From PALSA-894 sp963828625 (lineage in GTDB: Bacteria > Pseudomonadota > Alphaproteobacteria > Rhizobiales > Xanthobacteraceae): a stretch of DNA of 64,000 nucleotides. Location: assembly GCA_963828625.1 (NCBI GenBank), contig CAWHEX010000009.1:62001-126000 (forward strand). Direction: 5' to 3'. Position numbers and translations under genes: made by a program. The notes below the pieces were generated by a model. That model saw only the letters and a list, made by a program, of their open reading frames with translations. It was not told the origin of the DNA and searched no databases. Positions 43,869 to 53,399 of the stretch are shown piece by piece. How positions within the stretch are numbered: the stretch's first letter is position 1; every line of letters starts with the position of its first letter.

Positions 43869-44711
43869 TCAAGCGGCCGGGCTTTCGAGAGCTTTCTTGA
43901 TCGCGAGGAAATCGCGCCAGGAGAAGCGCTTCTCCAGCGGCGAACGCAGCAGATAGGCCGGATGGAATGTCGCGATCGCTTTGATGTCGCGCGTGCCGGT
44001 ATGGAAGTTGAGCCAGCGCCCGCGCGTGCGCTTGATGCCTTCCTTGAAGCCGAGCAGCGTCTGGGACGCCGGGCCGCCGAGGCACACGAGGATGTCCGGA
44101 TTGGCGAGCTCGATCTGCCGCATGATGAACGGCAGGCAGATCTGGCTCTCCTGCGGTGTCGGCGTGCGGTTGCCGGGCGGGCGCCACGGAATGATGTTGG
44201 CGATATAGGCGCCGGTGCGGTCGAGGCCGATCGCCGCCATCATGCGGTCGAGCAGCTTTCCGGACCGTCCGACGAAGGGGAGGCCCTCAAGGTCCTCCTC
44301 GCGGCCGGGCGCTTCGCCGACGAACATCACGCGCGCCTGCGGATTGCCGTCCGCGAACACCAGTTGCTTGGCCGTCGTGCGCAGCGCGCAGCCTTCAAAG
44401 CTCGCCAGCATGGCGCGCAATTCGTCGAGCGTCGCGGCGCTTCCGGCGGCAGCGCGCGCCGCCATGACCGCCAAATCGGGCGCGCCCGGCGAAGCGGGCT
44501 GGGCGATTTCCGGCGCTGCCGGCGGCATCCGCAGCGGTGGCCGCCGTTCGGACAAGAGCGAGGGCGCGGGGGGCGGATGTCGCTTGCGGCCGGTTCGGCC
44601 TGTGCCGCCGTTAGGCCGGTCGACCGGCATCTCGCCGACCAGCGCGTCGGCGCCGGCCTCGGCATAGAAGTCCAGCAATTCGCGCGCCGCGCTGGCGCGA
44701 TCCGGTGTCAT
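43869..44711 (-). CDS. udg: family 4 uracil-DNA glycosylase
   Basis: A 280-residue UDG4/SAUDGB-type enzyme that removes uracil from DNA. Motif A is GEAPGREEDLEGLPFVGRSG near residue 134-153, and motif B HPAYLLRSPLEK near the C-terminus. Fe-S cysteines appear in the GCALRTTA and NRTPTPQESQICLPF regions. The first 80 residues are Pro/Arg-rich and poorly conserved, as in other alphaproteobacterial members. ATG at 44711 chosen for MTPDRASAAREL. It is divergent from the TupA-like gene. Confidence 0.92.
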   Translation of the reverse strand: MTPDRASAARELLDFYAEAGADALVGEMPVDRPNGGTGRTGRKRHPPPAPSLLSERRPPLRMPPAAPEIAQPASPGAPDLAVMAARAAAGSAATLDELRAMLASFEGCALRTTAKQLVFADGNPQARVMFVGEAPGREEDLEGLPFVGRSGKLLDRMMAAIGLDRTGAYIANIIPWRPPGNRTPTPQESQICLPFIMRQIELANPDILVCLGGPASQTLLGFKEGIKRTRGRWLNFHTGTRDIKAIATFHPAYLLRSPLEKRFSWRDFLAIKKALESPAA

Positions 44712-44857
44712 TGACCTGCTCAAAGTTACGTTCGGTAAAGCAATCTTACCGCGCCTGCGCTCCGAGCGCACGCATCGCGACAAAACCATGCACCGCTGTT
44801 AACCTATTTGAAGGCGGATCATGTACCTTGGCCGAGTCGTTTCGTCGGACGGCCCCC

Positions 44858-45689
44858 ATGGCGAACGCCCATTCTGTTTCTTGCAGCCCTGCTGATCGCC
44901 GCGATGCCCCTTGCGGCCTCCGCGCAAAGCCGCATGCAAGAGCTGGTGATCGCGGCGACAACCTCCGTCGAAGACTCCGGGTTGTTCGCCCACCTGCTTC
45001 CGCGCTTTCAGGCCGCGACCGGAATAACCGTCCGAGTCGTCTCGCGCGCATCGGCCACCGCCTTGATGACGGCCGAGCGCGGTACCATCGACGTCGTCAT
45101 CGTGAACGATCCGGAGGCGCTCGATCGCTTCGTCGCGGCGGGCGAGGGCACGCGGCGTCACCGCTTCATGTCCAACCGCTTCGTCATTGTCGGGCCGCCA
45201 TCCGATCCAGCCGGTGTCCGCGGCATGACGGACGCGGCCGCGGCGCTGCGCGAGATCGCGCGCGTGCGCGCGCCGTTTGTCTCGCGCGGCGACAACTCCG
45301 GAACGCACGTCGCCGAGCAGCACCTCTGGCAGGCGGGTGGCGTCAACCCGAAGACGCGCAGCGGCGGCTGGTACCGCGAGACCGGCCTCGGCATGGGGTT
45401 GACCGTGCAGATGGCGGCGCGGCTTGGCGCCTATGCGCTCACCGATCGCGCCACCTGGGTGAAGGCGGCCGACCGCACCGCAAGCCAGATCCTCGTCGAT
45501 GGCGATCCGAAGCTGTTCAATCCCTACGAGATCATTCTGGTCAACATCGCCAAGCACCCGCATGTGAATGTTGCGGCGGCGACGGCGTTCATCGACTGGA
45601 TCGTGTCGGAAGAAGGCAAGCGCACGATCGCCGACTATAAGGTCGGCGGCGAACAGGTGTTTACGCCGGGCCCCGGGCCGACGCACTGA
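44858..45689 (+). CDS. TupA-like ABC solute-binding protein (N-terminal frameshift)
   Basis: A periplasmic protein of about 277 residues similar to tungstate-binding TupA. TTSVEDSGLFAHLLPRFQA near residue 32-50 is the family opening, and MSNRFVIVGPPSDPAGV another landmark. The usual VGTGQAL becomes SRASATAL and VHxP becomes VNDPEAL, so ligand residues differ. The signal peptide ILFLAALLIAAMPLAASAQ has no ATG in frame; the ATG at 44858 (MANA) needs one base removed near 44870, and length is 3n+1. A TTG at 44808 is the alternative. No TupB or TupC gene is nearby. Confidence 0.78.
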
Positions 45690-45792
45690 GGCCGCCACAC
45701 GCGGCGCTTGATGTGCCGCGATTGTCACCTGCAACGAAATCGTGGAAAACCTCTAAGGTGCGGTGTGCACTGCGCCTTGAGGGGAACCGCGT

Positions 45793-47448
45793 ATGAGCGA
45801 GACCGATGTGCCCGCCCGCGAGGCGATGGAGTTCGACGTCGTCGTGGTTGGCGCCGGACCGGCCGGCCTTGCGGCGGCGATCCGCCTCAAGCAGCTCAAT
45901 CCCGATCTTGGCGTCGTCGTGGTCGAGAAGGGCTCCGAGGTCGGCGCCCACATCCTGTCCGGCGCGGTGATCGATCCGATCGGGCTCGACCGCCTGCTGC
46001 CCGAATGGCGCAACGAAGAGACGCCGATCAAGACGCCTGTCACGGACGATCGCTTCTATTGGCTCGGGCCCGCGGGCGGGTTGCGCATACCGAACTTTCT
46101 GCTGCCGCCGCTGATGTCGAACCACGGCAATTTCATCGTCTCGCTCGGCAATGTGTGCCGCTGGCTCGCCACCAAGGCGGAAGCGCTCGGCGTCGAGATC
46201 TATCCGGGGTTCGCGGCGGCGGAAGTGCTCTACGGCGAAAAGGGCGAGGTGGTCGGCGTCGCGACCGGCGACATGGGCGTCGGCAAGAGCGGCGAGCACA
46301 AGGACTCGTTCACGCGCGGCATGGAGCTGCGCGCCAAGTACACGCTGTTCGCCGAGGGCGCGCGCGGTTCGCTATCGAAGCAGCTGATCGCGCGATTCGA
46401 ACTCGCGAAGGATCGCGAGCCGCAGAAATTCGGAATTGGATTGAAGGAGCTGTGGAAGGTCGCGCCCGAAAAACACAAGCCCGGCCTCGTGCAGCACACG
46501 TTCGGCTGGCCGCTGAACGATCGCACCGGCGGCGGTTCGTTCCTCTATCACTTGGAGGATGGACAGGTGGTCGTCGGCTTCGTGGTGCACCTGAATTACC
46601 GCAATCCCTACATCGGGCCGTTCGAGGAATTCCAGCGCTTCAAGCAGCACCCGCTGATCCGCTCCACCTTCGAGGGCGGCAAGCGTGTTTCGTACGGCGC
46701 CCGCGCGATCACGGAGGGCGGCTGGCAGTCGGTGCCGAAGCTGACGTTCGCCGGCGGCGCGCTGATCGGTTGCGCGGCGGGCTTCATCAACCTTCCGCGC
46801 ATCAAGGGCTCGCACAACGCGATCCTGTCCGGAATGATGGCGGCCGAACATGTCGCCGCTGCTCTCGCAGACGGTCAGATCGGCGAGGAGCTTTCCGGAT
46901 ACGAGGATGCGTGGCGCGCGTCCGATATCGGCCGCGACCTGAAAAAGGTGCGCAACGTCAAGCCGTTCTGGTCGAAGCTCGGCACCACGCTCGGCTTCGC
47001 GTTCGCCGGGCTCGACATGTGGACGAACACGTTCGGCTTCTCGTTGTTCGGCACGCTCGGCCACGGCAAGCCGGATTCCGCCGCGCTCGAACCGGCGGCG
47101 AAGCACAAACCGATCGCCTATCCGAAACCCGACGGCGTCGTGAGTTTCGACAAGCTCTCGTCGGTGTTCCTGTCAAACACCAATCATGAGGAGGACCAGC
47201 CGGTTCACCTCATCGTGAAAGACATGGCGCTGCAGAAGCAATCCGAGCACGACGTCTACGCAGGTCCGTCGGCGCGTTATTGTCCGGCCGGCGTCTATGA
47301 ATGGATCGAGGAGCCGTCAGGCCCCCGGTTCCAGATCAATGCGCAGAACTGCGTTCACTGCAAAACCTGCGATATCAAGGACCCGAATCAGAACATCGTG
47401 TGGGTCACGCCGGAGGGCGGCGGCGGCCCGAATTACCCGAACATGTGA
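45793..47448 (+). CDS. electron transfer flavoprotein-ubiquinone oxidoreductase
   Basis: A 551-residue ETF-QO that passes electrons from acyl-CoA and amino acid dehydrogenases, through ETF, to ubiquinone at the inner membrane. FAD site VVVGAGPAGLAAAIRL near residues 17-32; VVVEKGSEVGAHILSGAV follows. The C-terminal 4Fe-4S cysteines are C497 (YCPAGVYEW) and C520, C523, C526 (NCVHCKTC). It ends GGGGPNYPNM, typical of the family. The frame is intact. ATG at 45793 follows AGGGGAAC. No ETF alpha/beta genes are in this window. Confidence 0.96.
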   Translation: MSETDVPAREAMEFDVVVVGAGPAGLAAAIRLKQLNPDLGVVVVEKGSEVGAHILSGAVIDPIGLDRLLPEWRNEETPIKTPVTDDRFYWLGPAGGLRIPNFLLPPLMSNHGNFIVSLGNVCRWLATKAEALGVEIYPGFAAAEVLYGEKGEVVGVATGDMGVGKSGEHKDSFTRGMELRAKYTLFAEGARGSLSKQLIARFELAKDREPQKFGIGLKELWKVAPEKHKPGLVQHTFGWPLNDRTGGGSFLYHLEDGQVVVGFVVHLNYRNPYIGPFEEFQRFKQHPLIRSTFEGGKRVSYGARAITEGGWQSVPKLTFAGGALIGCAAGFINLPRIKGSHNAILSGMMAAEHVAAALADGQIGEELSGYEDAWRASDIGRDLKKVRNVKPFWSKLGTTLGFAFAGLDMWTNTFGFSLFGTLGHGKPDSAALEPAAKHKPIAYPKPDGVVSFDKLSSVFLSNTNHEEDQPVHLIVKDMALQKQSEHDVYAGPSARYCPAGVYEWIEEPSGPRFQINAQNCVHCKTCDIKDPNQNIVWVTPEGGGGPNYPNM

Positions 47449-47615
47449 GGCGCCCGCGGGAGCGCGCCCGCGCCGCTTTTTCGCCGCTGTTCCGGGCTAT
47501 CCGCCTCGCGTCCCGTTGAGAGGGCGGCATCCTTGCGGCGGGGACTCAAAAACGGCATTGTGCGAACAAATCGGGGGTAACGCTTCGCGGCCCCCGTTAT
47601 GGAGATCATCAACCC

Positions 47616-49373
47616 GTGACCTTCCTCATTCCGCCCCGGCGTGCCGCGGCTGTTGCGCTCGCCGCTATCGTCGCATTGCCCGCCACGCTGTGCGCGCAGG
47701 CCAATACCCAGACGCCTACGCAGCAGGAACTCGCGCGCGTTTCCCCGGCCGGGAACTATCTGGCGGCGCGCCATGCCGGCACCGAGCGCGATGCGCTGGC
47801 GGCGTCGGCCTACTACCGGGCGGCGCTGCGCGCGGACCCGAAGAACCCGGTGCTGCTCGAGCGCGCGTTCCTCGCGGTGCTGGTCGACGGCGAAGTGGAC
47901 GAGGCGGTCAAGCTCGCCGAACGGATCGTGCAGTCCGACAAGACGCATCGCGTGGCGCGGCTGGTGCTCGGCGTACGCGCACTGAAGCAGAAGCAATACC
48001 AGGCGGCGCGCCAGCACATCGCGCAGTCCGTGCGCGGCCCGATCGCGGACCTCACCGCGACGCTGATTACCGCGTGGACATTGCAGGGCACCAACGACGC
48101 GAAAGGCGCGGTCGAGAACATCGACCGCCTGACCGGTCCGGAATGGTACGCCGTCTTCAAGGACCTGCACGCCGGCCTGATCCTCGATCTCGCGGGCAAC
48201 CGCAAGGAAGCCGGCAAGCGGTTGGAGCGCGTCTACAAGCTCGACGCCAACGCGTTGCGCGCGGTCGAGGCGTACGGCCGCTGGGCGTCGCGCAACCTGT
48301 CCAAGGACGAGGCGCTGAAGGTCTACGAAGCCTTCGACAAGGTACTGCCGCAGCATCCGCTGATCACCGAGGCGATGGACGAGATCAAGGACGGCGACAA
48401 GCTCAGCCCGCTGGTCGAGTCGCCGCAGGCAGGCGCCGCGGAAGTTCTGTTCGGCCTCGGCACGTCGCTCGGACGACAGGGCGGCGAAGACCTCGCGCTC
48501 GCGTACCTGCAGCTCGCGACTTATCTCGCGCCGACGCATCCGCTGGCGCTGATGTCGCTCGCCGACCTGTATGAGCAGATCAAGAAGCCGCACCTCGCGA
48601 TCAAGGTCTATCAGCGCGTTCCGGCCAACTCGCCGCTCAAGCGCAACGCCGACATTCAGCTCGCGACCAATCTCGATGCGCTCGATCGCACCGAGGAAGG
48701 CAAGAAGCTGCTCGACAAGCTGATCGCCGAACGCAAGAACGACCTCGAAGCCATCATGGCGCTCGGCAACATCCTGCGCGTCCGCAAGCAGTTTGCCGAA
48801 TGCGCCGATGCCTACACCAAGGGCGTCGAAACGCTGCAGAATCCGCAGAAGCCGAACTGGCTGATCTTCTATTTCCGCGGCATCTGCTACGAGCGCTCCA
48901 AGCAGTGGGCTAGCGCGGAATCGGACTTCAAGCGCGCGCTCGAACTGTTCCCGGATCAGGCCCACGTGCTCAACTACCTCGGTTATTCGTGGATCGATCA
49001 GGGCGTCAATCTCGACGACGGCATGCGGATGATCCGCCGCGCTGTCGAGCAGCGGCCGGACGACGGCTACATCGTGGATTCCCTCGGCTGGGCTTACTAC
49101 CGCATCCACAATTACGAAGAGGCGGTGAAGCAGCTCGAGCGCGCGGTCGAGCTCAAGCCCGAGGACCCGACCATCAACGATCATCTCGGCGATGCTTACT
49201 GGAAGGTCGGGCGCACGCTCGAAGCCGCGTTCCAGTGGGCGCATGCGCGCGATCTCAAGCCCGAGCCGGACGATCTGAAGAAGATCGTCGAGAAGATCAG
49301 GACCGGCCTGATCGACGAGGCCGTACCGACGGACACCGCCAAGGCTGCAAAGAAGCCCGGCGACGGCGGTTGA
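47616..49373 (+). CDS. exported TPR-repeat protein
   Basis: A 585-residue protein starting at GTG with ATGGAGATC upstream. The signal peptide ends TLCAQANTQ. About ten TPR-like helix pairs follow, for example AGNYLAARHAGTERDALAASAYY near residue 48 and a strong run from DQAHVLNYLGYSWIDQG to DPTINDHLGDAYWKVGRTL near 450-530. It is a binding scaffold, probably periplasmic or lipid-linked, in the cell envelope. Position upstream of ispE and a polyprenyl synthase is conserved in relatives but partners are not known. Confidence 0.9.
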   Translation: MTFLIPPRRAAAVALAAIVALPATLCAQANTQTPTQQELARVSPAGNYLAARHAGTERDALAASAYYRAALRADPKNPVLLERAFLAVLVDGEVDEAVKLAERIVQSDKTHRVARLVLGVRALKQKQYQAARQHIAQSVRGPIADLTATLITAWTLQGTNDAKGAVENIDRLTGPEWYAVFKDLHAGLILDLAGNRKEAGKRLERVYKLDANALRAVEAYGRWASRNLSKDEALKVYEAFDKVLPQHPLITEAMDEIKDGDKLSPLVESPQAGAAEVLFGLGTSLGRQGGEDLALAYLQLATYLAPTHPLALMSLADLYEQIKKPHLAIKVYQRVPANSPLKRNADIQLATNLDALDRTEEGKKLLDKLIAERKNDLEAIMALGNILRVRKQFAECADAYTKGVETLQNPQKPNWLIFYFRGICYERSKQWASAESDFKRALELFPDQAHVLNYLGYSWIDQGVNLDDGMRMIRRAVEQRPDDGYIVDSLGWAYYRIHNYEEAVKQLERAVELKPEDPTINDHLGDAYWKVGRTLEAAFQWAHARDLKPEPDDLKKIVEKIRTGLIDEAVPTDTAKAAKKPGDGG

Positions 49374-49398
49374 TCTCGCGCAATCAGAAATAACATCT

Positions 49399-50281
49399 GT
49401 GTCGGCGGCTTCCGGCGAACTGACTGAATTTGCGCCAGCCAAGGTCAATCTGACTTTGCATGTGCTCGGGCGGCGGCCCGATGGCTATCACGAGATCGAA
49501 AGCCTCGTCGTGTTCGCCGATATCGGCGACCGGCTGACCTTCGTGCCCGGCCCAACGCTTGAACTGTCCGTCCAGGGGCGAACGGCCGACAGTGCCGGCG
49601 CGACCGAAGACAATCTCGTGCTCAAGGCCGCGCGTTTGCTGGGCGAGCGTGTCGATGGCCTGCGGACGGGCCGGTTTGTCTTAGAGAAAAATCTACCGGT
49701 CGCGGCTGGACTCGGCGGTGGATCGTCCGATGCGGCCGCGGCATTGCGGCTGCTGGTGCAGGCGAACGGCCTTTCACTCGGCGATGAGCGCGTGCGCAAC
49801 GCAGCACGCGCGACCGGCGCTGACGTGCCGGTTTGCCTCGATCCACGGCCGCGCATGATGCGCGGCATTGGAGAGATTCTTTCCGGTCCTGTCGCTGTGC
49901 CGAAGCTGCACGCCGTTCTGGTCAATCCGGGCGTCGCGGTGCCGACGAAGGACGTGTTCGCGGCGCTCGCCGCGCCACCGCTCGCGAGCCAAACCCAAGC
50001 CGGACGATTTTGTCCGCGGCCGGATGGACGCGGCGGGGATCGTGTCGGCCGTCGCACAGAGGCGCAACGACCTCGAAAATCCGGCCCTGCGGCTTCAGCG
50101 GGTCATCGACGAGGTTCTCGTCGACCTGCACCAGTCCGGGAATTGCCGTCTCGCGCGCATGTCGGGTTCGGGCGCGACATGCTTCGGCCTGTTCTTCGCG
50201 GCGGCGGACGCCGATGCCGCCGCGCGCGATCTCGCCGCGCGCCATCCGGCGTGGTGGGTGAGGGCGACCGTCCTCGGCTAG
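49399..50281 (+). CDS. ispE: 4-diphosphocytidyl-2-C-methyl-D-erythritol kinase (frameshift)
   Basis: GHMP kinase that phosphorylates CDP-methylerythritol in the MEP isoprenoid pathway. APAKVNLTLHVLGRRPDGYH opens the protein near residue 12, and the ATP loop PVAAGLGGGSSDAAAALR lies near 100-117. The C-terminal MSGSGATCFGLF is in a second frame; the break is near 50005, and length is 3n+1. About 294 residues joined. It starts at GTG 26 bases after the TPR gene. Its product chain feeds the convergent polyprenyl synthase, whose stop overlaps by 4 bases. An essential gene, so the break is suspect. Confidence 0.92.
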
Positions 50282-51288
50282 GTCGACCGGGCGATCGAGA
50301 AATCGACGGCCTCGACCAGCGCATTCTTCATCACCGAGTTGGGGAACAGCGCGAGCGCATCCTTGGCAATCGAGCCGTAATGCCGGGCGCGCTTGATGGT
50401 GTCTTCCAGCGCGCGGTGCTTGTTCATCAGCGAAACCGCAGTTTCGAGATCCGATTCCGTGGCGTCGCCGTCTTCCAGCGTCCGGCGCCAGAACATGCGC
50501 TCCGAATCCGAGCCGCGGCGGAACGAGAGCACGACCGGCAAGGTGATCTTGCCGTCGCGGAAATCGTCGCCGACGTTCTTTCCGAGCTTGGCGGACTTGC
50601 CGCCGTAGTCGAGCGAATCGTCGACGAGCTGGAATGCGATGCCGAGGTTCATGCCGTAGGAGCGGCACGCGGCCTGTTCGTCCTTGGAGCGGCTGGCGAT
50701 CACGGGGCCGACTTCGCACGCGGCTGCGAACAGCTCCGCGGTCTTGGCGCGGATCACCGCCAGATATTCGTCCTCGGTGGTGGCGGTGTTCTTGGCGGCG
50801 CCGAGCTGCATCACCTCGCCTTCGGCAATCACGGCCGCCGCGGAGGACAGGATATCGAGCGCGCGCAGCGAGCCGACCTCGACCATCATCTTGAAGGCCT
50901 GGCCGAGCAGGAAATCCCCGACCAGTACGCTTGCCTCGTTGCCCCACACCATGCGGGCGGCGGGACGGCCGCGGCGCATCTCGCTCTCGTCCACCACGTC
51001 ATCGTGCAGCAGGGTGGCGGTGTGCATGAATTCCACTGCCGCGGCGAGCTTGACGTGGCCGTCACCCGGATAGCCGGCAAGCTGCGCCATCGCGAGCGTC
51101 AGGATCGGGCGCAGCCGCTTGCCCCCGGAATTGATCAGGTGGTTCGCGACCTCGGGGATCATGGTGACGTCGGAGCCCGTGCGCGCGAGGATCGCGCCAT
51201 TGACGCGGCCCATATCCGCGGTCACCAGTTCGACCAGACGGTCGATCGACGCCGAGGGCTGGCTTTCAAAAGGGACAACAACGGCCAC
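50278..51288 (-). CDS. ispB: long-chain polyprenyl diphosphate synthase
   Basis: Trans-prenyl elongating enzyme of 336 residues that makes the ubiquinone side chain from IPP and FPP. The first Asp-rich motif is LLHDDVVDE near residue 94 with small residues upstream (FMHTAT), consistent with long products; the second is FQLVDDSLDY near 222. INSGGKRLRPILTLA is the IPP-binding Arg region. GTG at 51288 was chosen over upstream starts because GGAGC lies six bases before and the family begins AVVVPFE. It supplies UbiA. Confidence 0.93.
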   Translation of the reverse strand: MAVVVPFESQPSASIDRLVELVTADMGRVNGAILARTGSDVTMIPEVANHLINSGGKRLRPILTLAMAQLAGYPGDGHVKLAAAVEFMHTATLLHDDVVDESEMRRGRPAARMVWGNEASVLVGDFLLGQAFKMMVEVGSLRALDILSSAAAVIAEGEVMQLGAAKNTATTEDEYLAVIRAKTAELFAAACEVGPVIASRSKDEQAACRSYGMNLGIAFQLVDDSLDYGGKSAKLGKNVGDDFRDGKITLPVVLSFRRGSDSERMFWRRTLEDGDATESDLETAVSLMNKHRALEDTIKRARHYGSIAKDALALFPNSVMKNALVEAVDFSIARST

Positions 51289-51398
51289 GCGGTGCTCCGG
51301 GCAATGAGGACGGACAAGCATAGAAACGCTATTGTTGACCGGCAAGTGCGCGGCTTGCCGCGCCGTATCGATTCGGATCAAGGAACTCCAGAACGCCG

Positions 51399-52385
51399 AT
51401 GCTGACGAGTGGGGCGATCGCGAGTGGCAAGGCCGCCGAGGGCTTCTCCAGCCAGAACCGCGTTGCGGTGCTGGTGCCCTGTCACAACGAGGAGGCGGCC
51501 GTCTCGGACGTCGTGGCGGCCTTCAAGGCGGCGCTGCCCGACGCGGTCATTTACGTTTACGACAACAACTCGACCGATAGGACGCTGGATGTCGCGCGCA
51601 TGGCGGGTGCCGTCGTCCGGCAGGAGATGCATCAGGGCAAGGGTTACGTGGTGCGGCGGATGTTCGCCGACGTGGATGCGGACATCTACGTGCTGGTCGA
51701 CGGCGATGCCACCTACGATGCCCCGAGCGCGCGGACGATGATCGCGCGCCTGATCGACGAGCGGCTCGATATGGTGGTGGGCGTGCGGGTCGACCGCGAG
51801 GAGGCCGCCTACCGGCGCGGCCATCGCACCGGCAACAGGCTGCTCACTGGCTTTGTGCAGAATATTTTCGGACAGTCGTTCAGCGACATGCTGTCGGGCT
51901 ACCGCGTGTTCTCGCGCCGCTTCGTGAAGTCCTTTCCGGTGCTGTCCGGAGGCTTCGAGATCGAGACGGAGCTGACGATCCATGCGCTCGAGCTGGAATT
52001 GCCGGTCGCCGAGGTGAACACGCCCTACTACGCGCGGGCCGAAGGCTCGGCATCCAAGCTCAACACCTGGCGCGACGGCTTCCGCATCCTGTTCAGCATC
52101 TTCCAGATCTATCGTTCCGAGCGGCCGCTGCCGTTCTTCTCGGCCATTGCGTTCGCGCTTGCGATCGTGGCGATCGGCCTTGCGATCCCGATCTTCGTCA
52201 CCTTCGTGCAAACCGGCGCCGTGCCGCGCTTTCCGACCGCCATCCTCGCGATGGGCCTGATGCTTGCTGCGCTCCTCGCGTTCGCCAGCGGGCTCGTGCT
52301 CGATACCGTGACGCGCGGACGGCGCGAGATGAAGCTGCTCGCGTACCTTCGCTACGGAGCGCCGGGCGATCCGGCGCGCGAGTAG
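51399..52385 (+). CDS. GT2 glycosyltransferase, DPM1/DPG synthase-like
   Basis: A 328-residue enzyme. The catalytic domain has VLVPCHNEEAAVSDVV near residue 24-39, DNNSTDRT (nucleotide-binding Asp) near 55-62, and LVDGDATYDAPSA (DxD-like) near 99-111; SDMLSGYRVFSRRF is a dolichyl-phosphate-type acceptor motif. Two C-terminal transmembrane helices (about 243-267 and 279-303) anchor it. It likely moves a sugar to undecaprenyl phosphate. It starts divergently from the polyprenyl synthase gene and is followed by DUF2007 3 bases later. Confidence 0.88.
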   Translation: MLTSGAIASGKAAEGFSSQNRVAVLVPCHNEEAAVSDVVAAFKAALPDAVIYVYDNNSTDRTLDVARMAGAVVRQEMHQGKGYVVRRMFADVDADIYVLVDGDATYDAPSARTMIARLIDERLDMVVGVRVDREEAAYRRGHRTGNRLLTGFVQNIFGQSFSDMLSGYRVFSRRFVKSFPVLSGGFEIETELTIHALELELPVAEVNTPYYARAEGSASKLNTWRDGFRILFSIFQIYRSERPLPFFSAIAFALAIVAIGLAIPIFVTFVQTGAVPRFPTAILAMGLMLAALLAFASGLVLDTVTRGRREMKLLAYLRYGAPGDPARE

Positions 52386-52388
52386 GCC

Positions 52389-52619
52389 ATGCACGAGATC
52401 GTACGTACCAACGATGCGGTGCTGATCACCGCAATCGAGGCGCTGTTCAAGGGCGCGAACATCCGGCACGTTGTGTTCGATCAGAACATGAGCGTGCTCG
52501 AAGGCTCGATCGGTATGCTGCCGCGCCGGATCATGGTCGATGACGAACAAGCCGCGCGCGCGCGCCAGCTTCTCGTCGATGCGGGACTGGGTCACGAGCT
52601 TCGCCCCGATGGCGGTTGA
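52389..52619 (+). CDS. DUF2007 family small protein
   Basis: A 76-residue protein of the DUF2007 family (putative signal-transducing). MHEIVRTNDAVLITAIEALF and IMVDDEQAARARQLLVDAGL match the family's ferredoxin-like beta-alpha pattern. No molecular function is established. It is wedged between the GT2 gene (3 bases away) and the methyltransferase gene, whose start overlaps its end by 11 bases, so all three are probably one operon. Confidence 0.85.
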   Translation: MHEIVRTNDAVLITAIEALFKGANIRHVVFDQNMSVLEGSIGMLPRRIMVDDEQAARARQLLVDAGLGHELRPDGG

Positions 52620-53397
52620 GACCGCACTCGAAACGACAGAAGACGCCGTTCTGGGCGGCCGGCTGATGTTGCGCCAGCCGCGGCGCGGTCATCGTTTCGG
52701 ACATGATGCGATCCTGCTGGCCGCCGCAACGCCCGCACGTCCGGGCGAGCTTGCCGTTGAATTGGGCGCGGGTGTTGGCGCGGCGGGGCTTGCGCTCGCG
52801 CAGCGCGTGGACGGACTGCGCGTGACGCTCGTCGAGATCGACGCCGGGCTGGCGCGGCTTGCGCAGGAGAATGCGGAGCGTAACGCGCTTGCCGGTCGGG
52901 TGAGTGTCGCGGCGCTGGATGTCGCGGCGGCCAATGCCGAATTTGCGGCCGCCAGAATTGAGCCGGCCTCGGCCGATCACGTGCTGATGAACCCGCCGTT
53001 CAACGATCCTGCGCGGCAGAATGTTTCCCCCGATGCGGGACGCCGCCTCGCGCATGCGGGTTCGGGCGAAATGCTGCTTCAATGGGTGACGCGTGCGGCG
53101 TGGCTGCTCAAACCATCCGGAACTTTGACACTGATCTGGCGCGCGGATGGCCTTGCGGACGTCATCGGCGCGGTCGGCAATGCGTTCGGTGCCATCGCCG
53201 TGCTGCCGGCTTATCCGCGGCCCGATGCCGCGGCGATCCGCGTTCTGGTGCGCGCCGTGAAGGGCAGCGGTGCGCCGTTTACGCTGTTGCCGGGCCTGAC
53301 GCTGAACGACGCGAACGGCAAGCCGAGCGCGGAGGCCGACGCGATCCTGCGCGGCGGTGCCGCTTTGCAATGGCCGGGCACAGACCCTATGTCCTGA
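52609..53397 (+). CDS. TrmN6-like N6-adenine tRNA methyltransferase
   Basis: A 262-residue Rossmann methyltransferase. The substrate recognition HRFGHDAILLAAA near residue 28-40, motif I ELGAGVGAAGLALAQR near 50-65, motif II LVEIDAGLARLAQEN, and motif IV MNPPFNDP near 127-134 fit the YfiC/TrmN6 family, which methylates A37 of tRNA-Val. The ATG at 52609 gives an 11-base overlap with DUF2007. The target tRNA is inferred from family only. The next gene starts 2 bases after its stop. Confidence 0.85.
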   Translation: MAVETALETTEDAVLGGRLMLRQPRRGHRFGHDAILLAAATPARPGELAVELGAGVGAAGLALAQRVDGLRVTLVEIDAGLARLAQENAERNALAGRVSVAALDVAAANAEFAAARIEPASADHVLMNPPFNDPARQNVSPDAGRRLAHAGSGEMLLQWVTRAAWLLKPSGTLTLIWRADGLADVIGAVGNAFGAIAVLPAYPRPDAAAIRVLVRAVKGSGAPFTLLPGLTLNDANGKPSAEADAILRGGAALQWPGTDPMS

Positions 53398-53399
53398 CC

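Noticed and set aside
47433..49448. A 671-codon minus-strand frame opposite the TPR gene
   Set aside because: It is a shadow of the TPR coding sequence with no domain or start signal; the plus-strand protein has a signal peptide and clear TPR repeats.
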